Part shown: positions 60,890-64,000 of the stretch, one piece after another
How positions within the stretch are numbered: position 1 is the first letter of the stretch
Layout: the number at the start of each line of letters is the position of its first letter
Assembly: GCF_020080835.1 (NCBI RefSeq)
Contig: NC_058165.1
Span: forward strand, 18,845,026 to 18,909,025
From: Cotesia glomerata
Lineage: Eukaryota > Arthropoda > Insecta > Hymenoptera > Braconidae
DNA: 64,000 nucleotides
Direction of reading: 5' to 3'
Program-made: the position numbers and the translations under genes
The notes under the pieces: model-generated
Databases searched by the model: none
The model's input: the letters and a program-made list of their open reading frames with translations, nothing else
What the model was told of the DNA's origin: nothing

Positions 60890-62418
60890 AAAAAAAATTA
60901 GGAAAACGGTTGACCCTGAAGGCCATCCCTGCAACTTCCCGCTAATTCCATACTTAGGCGCTTAAAATTGCACCAATGACGTTTTTGAGCTCTTCGAGCT
61001 CAAAAATACAATTTATGGGTTATTTTGAGCTCTCCGAGCTCAAAAAGATTGCTTTTCTATGCTTTAAAGCACTTCGAGCTCAAAAGTCTGATAGAGATTT
61101 GATAAGACACTATTTCTTGAATTTTTAAACCACAATAACTTTTGAATGAATAAACCGATTTTTACGCGGTTAGAAGCATTCGACGCAGTTTTTCAAGCCT
61201 CACAAAGAATCTCAAATTTTGAATTGATCGCGCTAGGAATTTTGGAGTTATTCCGAAAAAACACTTTTTGCACGCCTCATAGCGCGAAGCGCGTGAGGTT
61301 GTGCTTTATACTCGACTCGTCAAGGTCAAGCAATTTTGTGATCTTTAAATGCCTCTATCACAACCATATTACACTTATACAATAATATAAGTAGATGTAC
61401 ACGGAGAAAACACTTAAATTAAACCATCTTTTACTTTCTAAAATCATTTCATGTTGCTATTTTGAAAAAAAAAAACGTTTTGAAAAAAATTTTACGTGGA
61501 TGTCCGGATGTCACCCCATTTTGGATGTACCAATGATTAGTCCCGAACAAATTGATATTTCAAGACCGGACCTTTTTTATTAGTTTACGAATGCGATGAA
61601 CTGGGTCCGTATTTCATATCAGTAGCCTAATTTACGTATTTTTTTTTTAAATTGAATTTTTATTAAAATTTATTACGATATAACCGTACAAAGACAAACG
61701 AATTTTTCTTATTTGTCACGTGAAAATTATGGCGCCACTTGATAAAGCTAGATTTTTTTAGACTGCGTGCGCATATAACAAGAAAAAAGGGCGCTGATAT
61801 TAAAAAAAAAAAAAAATACTCTGTAAAAAATTAGTTAATTATAATTTTCTTTTTTTTATCAGTTACACAATTTATTTTTTCTTAAAAAATGAATGAGCGT
61901 TATGAGGCGTGCACTTTTGGATTTTCCAAACTTTTTTGGTTTTCTTTCGTTCACGATATCTCTCGAACGAATCAACCGATTTTGACCGGATTGGTGGCGA
62001 TCGACGTGGTTTTTTAAAGTTAAGAGCTGATTAGTTTTTGGAATTGAACCTTTAAGCCGTTTGAAAGTTATTCCAAAAAAACCACATTTGAAAAAAATTT
62101 TTTTTTCAGTTTTTTTAAGATTTCTCAAAATCTATTGATCTGAATCGGTCCAAATAGTTTTTAAAATCTAAGTTTGGTCAAGTCCTTTCGAATAGCATCA
62201 ACCGCGATGAAATCGGTCAAGCCGTTCAAAAGTTATAAGCGGTTCACATACTTTCACACACACACACACACACACATACATACATACAGACACCGTGACA
62301 ACCTCGCGAAGATAGTCAGGGAAGCTTCCTGTGACCTTCAAACGTCGAGATCTGATGAAAACTCGATTTTTGCAAAACGGGGTGAAAACAATAACTTCCC
62401 GATTTTCTTAGCGGGAAG
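60890..62418 (-). mobile_element. foldback element G, copy 2, with an internal insertion
   Basis: Inverted relative to copy 1. It runs from TTAGGAAAACGGTTGACC and AACTTCCCGCTAA (about 60898-60947), through the GAGCTC hairpins (60985-61085), to ACCACATTTG, a (CA)n/(CATA)n run (62256-62288), TTCAAACGTCGAGATCTG and the end AACTTCCCG...GCGGGAAGTT (62392-62418). A separate unit with inverted ends TGCACGCCTCATA and TATGAGGCGTGCA (about 61269-61914) lies inside and interrupts the match with copy 1. Confidence 0.65.
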
Positions 62419-62940
62419 TTAAAGTACTTAAAAGTTATGAAATAATTACTAAAATTCACTATATTAGAGTTTCCGATTATCTATATGATGTCCTAAAATT
62501 GTCCTTTAATAATGGTGTTAAAGTAACACGGATTGAAAATTTACACCGAGAGAATATCACACCACTATTTCACACTACACGGCCGTGTAAAGTGCTCTGG
62601 GTCCATTTTTACATTGAAATTTTTTACAGTGTATTTATTTTAATCAACAATTTTTATCTACTTAATATTTTATTATTTTAAACTTTCGAAATTAAATATT
62701 GACTTTTTTTGATTATTTATCTTTAATTATTAAACATAAAAAGTTTAATTATAAAAATTGTGTCACTTAAAATATTATCAACAACGGAAAATTTATAACA
62801 CCGATTTAACACCGAAAAAAAATATTTACACCGCGACCGGTGTTACTGTTACACCGATTTCGGTGTTGAATTTAACACCGGAATTTTTAACACCGTACAC
62901 TGCATGGACTCACACCGGTTTTTTTTACAGTGTAGTATTT
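62419..62940. repeat. ACACCG/CGGTGT inverted minirepeats
   Basis: From 62545 to 62925 the phrase ACACCG and its complement recur, for example ACACCGATTTCGGTGTT and CACCGCGACCGGTG near 62830-62870. TTTTTTACAGTGTA occurs at 62621 and 62921, like the end of a TIR element. Frames here are repeat artefacts. Confidence 0.55.
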
Positions 62941-63132
62941 TATAGAAAATAAAATTCTTTTTCAAATGAATAGTTACACGCCTGAATTCATTTTAAAATG
63001 TCATTTCGCGGAAAACCGCGAAAATCCGTGAATTAGAAAAAACAATTTTTTTCAATGAATTTTTTTGTAAGTTTTTATGCGTTTTACTTTCTATACAATC
63101 CTTTGGAAGTAATTTTAGATAAATAATATTAA

Positions 63133-63162
63133 CTAGCAATCTTGCAGTCACTACGTGACTGC
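63133..63162 (-). other. terminal hairpin with CTAG end, covarying stem
   Basis: Arms GCAGTCAC (63144-63151) and GTGACTGC (63155-63162) around TAC. CTAG lies at 63133-63136, seven bases outside. Compared with the other copies one G-C pair has become A-T on both sides. The element body to the right is family C. Confidence 0.8.
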
Positions 63163-63179
63163 GGTGACGAGTGAACTAT

Positions 63180-64000
63180 AAATTAATAAAATTTTGCTTT
63201 ATTAAATAATGATTTTTGTTAAATTACACTGTATTTTCTTAATATAAGCTCATCTTGATGTTACATTCATCAAGAGCTTTCATTTGAGTACCCACATGCA
63301 TTTTTTATATATTTTTCATATATACATATATATAATATATAAAATATATGAAAAATTGATGTGGGTACTCGAATGAAAGGTCTAGATGAGTGTAATATCA
63401 AGATGAGCTTATATCTTTAAAAATGTCAATTTATGTCTGAGAAAATGTTAAAATTCGAAATTTTGATTTTTTTAGGATTAAAAAAAATCAAAATTCTCTT
63501 TAATAAATTTAAAATGTTCTTAAAAATTTTAATAAATTTTTTTTGTAATTATTCTTAAGAAAAATGATTTAAATATTAAATTTTAATTATTTTTTATTAA
63601 TATTAATGCTCAATGATAAATAATAAAATTCATTTTGATATATTTTTCATATATTCATATATATAATATATATATTTTTAAAATATAAGCTCATCTTGAT
63701 GTTACACTCATCAAGAGCTTTCATTTGATTACCCACATGCATTTTTGATATATTTTCCATATATACATATATATAATATATATAAAATATATGAAAAATT
63801 GATGTGGGTACTCAAATGAAAGGTCTTGATGAGTGTAATATCAAGATGAGCTTATATCTTTAAAAATGTCAATTTATGTCTGAAAAAATGTTAAAATTCG
63901 AAATTTTGATTTTTTTAGGATTAAAAAAAATCAAAATTCTCTTTAATAAATTTAAAATGTTCTTAAAAATTTTAATAAATTTTTTTTGTAATTATTCTTA
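63180..64000. repeat. family C, two units to the window edge
   Basis: Palindromes at about 63245-63415 and 63685-63860, each followed by ATGTTAAAATTCGAAATTTT and AGGATTAAAAAAAATCAAAA. The two units are almost identical, with a period of about 440 bases. The array continues past the window. Confidence 0.85.

Noticed and set aside
61146..62128. Frames at 61146-61385, 61395-61583 and 61859-62128
   Set aside because: They lie within element G arms and its internal insertion, with no transposase or other domain. The matching arm at 52.4-53.4 kb does not conserve the frames.

Overview
This window is AT-rich (low-GC) eukaryotic DNA made almost entirely of transposable elements, tandem arrays and foldback repeats. 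It contains no complete gene. There is no operon structure, no rRNA, no intact tRNA and no CRISPR. The mix of small non-autonomous Helitrons, hAT- and TA-target foldback elements and a Mutator-like transposase relic of the insect type points to an insect. The overall look recalls parasitoid wasp (braconid-like) assemblies, but that assignment is inference and rests on no search.

Layout. 1-1440: a possible minus-strand exon (452-788) with a good splice donor, among short AT repeats, then a GC-rich patch. 2.3-6.7 kb: arrays of a roughly 300-bp unit whose only strongly conserved part is a 40-50 bp core containing AGGTGGCGC. 7.8-15.9 kb: palindromic 'family C' repeats, several split by hAT-like foldback elements. 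16.8-23.2 kb: two tail-to-tail copies of a 2.2-3.5 kb Helitron-like composite element. 24.1-25.3 kb: more core repeats. 26.7-29.2 kb: five tandem copies of a 513-bp unit. 30.7-32.2 kb: a second, opposite-strand core array. 33.3-35.2 kb: hairpin-capped family C. 35.6-39.5 kb: a duplicated segment containing a TA-target MITE with an internal empty-site control. 40.1-51.8 kb: two more tail-to-tail composite copies around a 3.8 kb spacer. 52.4-62.4 kb: two inverted copies of a foldback element enclosing a broken Mutator-like transposase, two TIR elements, a tRNA-like relic, tandem family C and a textbook head-to-tail pair of tiny Helitrons. 63.1-64.0 kb: another hairpin followed by family C.

The most interesting signals are: (1) about 30 copies of a core close to the CTCF consensus CCASYAGRKGGCRS, kept in otherwise diverged repeats of several kinds and on both strands; (2) nine copies of a terminal hairpin with arms GCAGTCGC/GCGACTGC and a 3-nt loop, with paired changes that preserve the stem; (3) foldback hAT elements inserted into the loops of family C palindromes at ATATGTAT; (4) a tandem Helitron pair with precise TC and CTAG ends. 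Unique stretches between repeats look like intron or intergenic DNA and hold no gene I can support.
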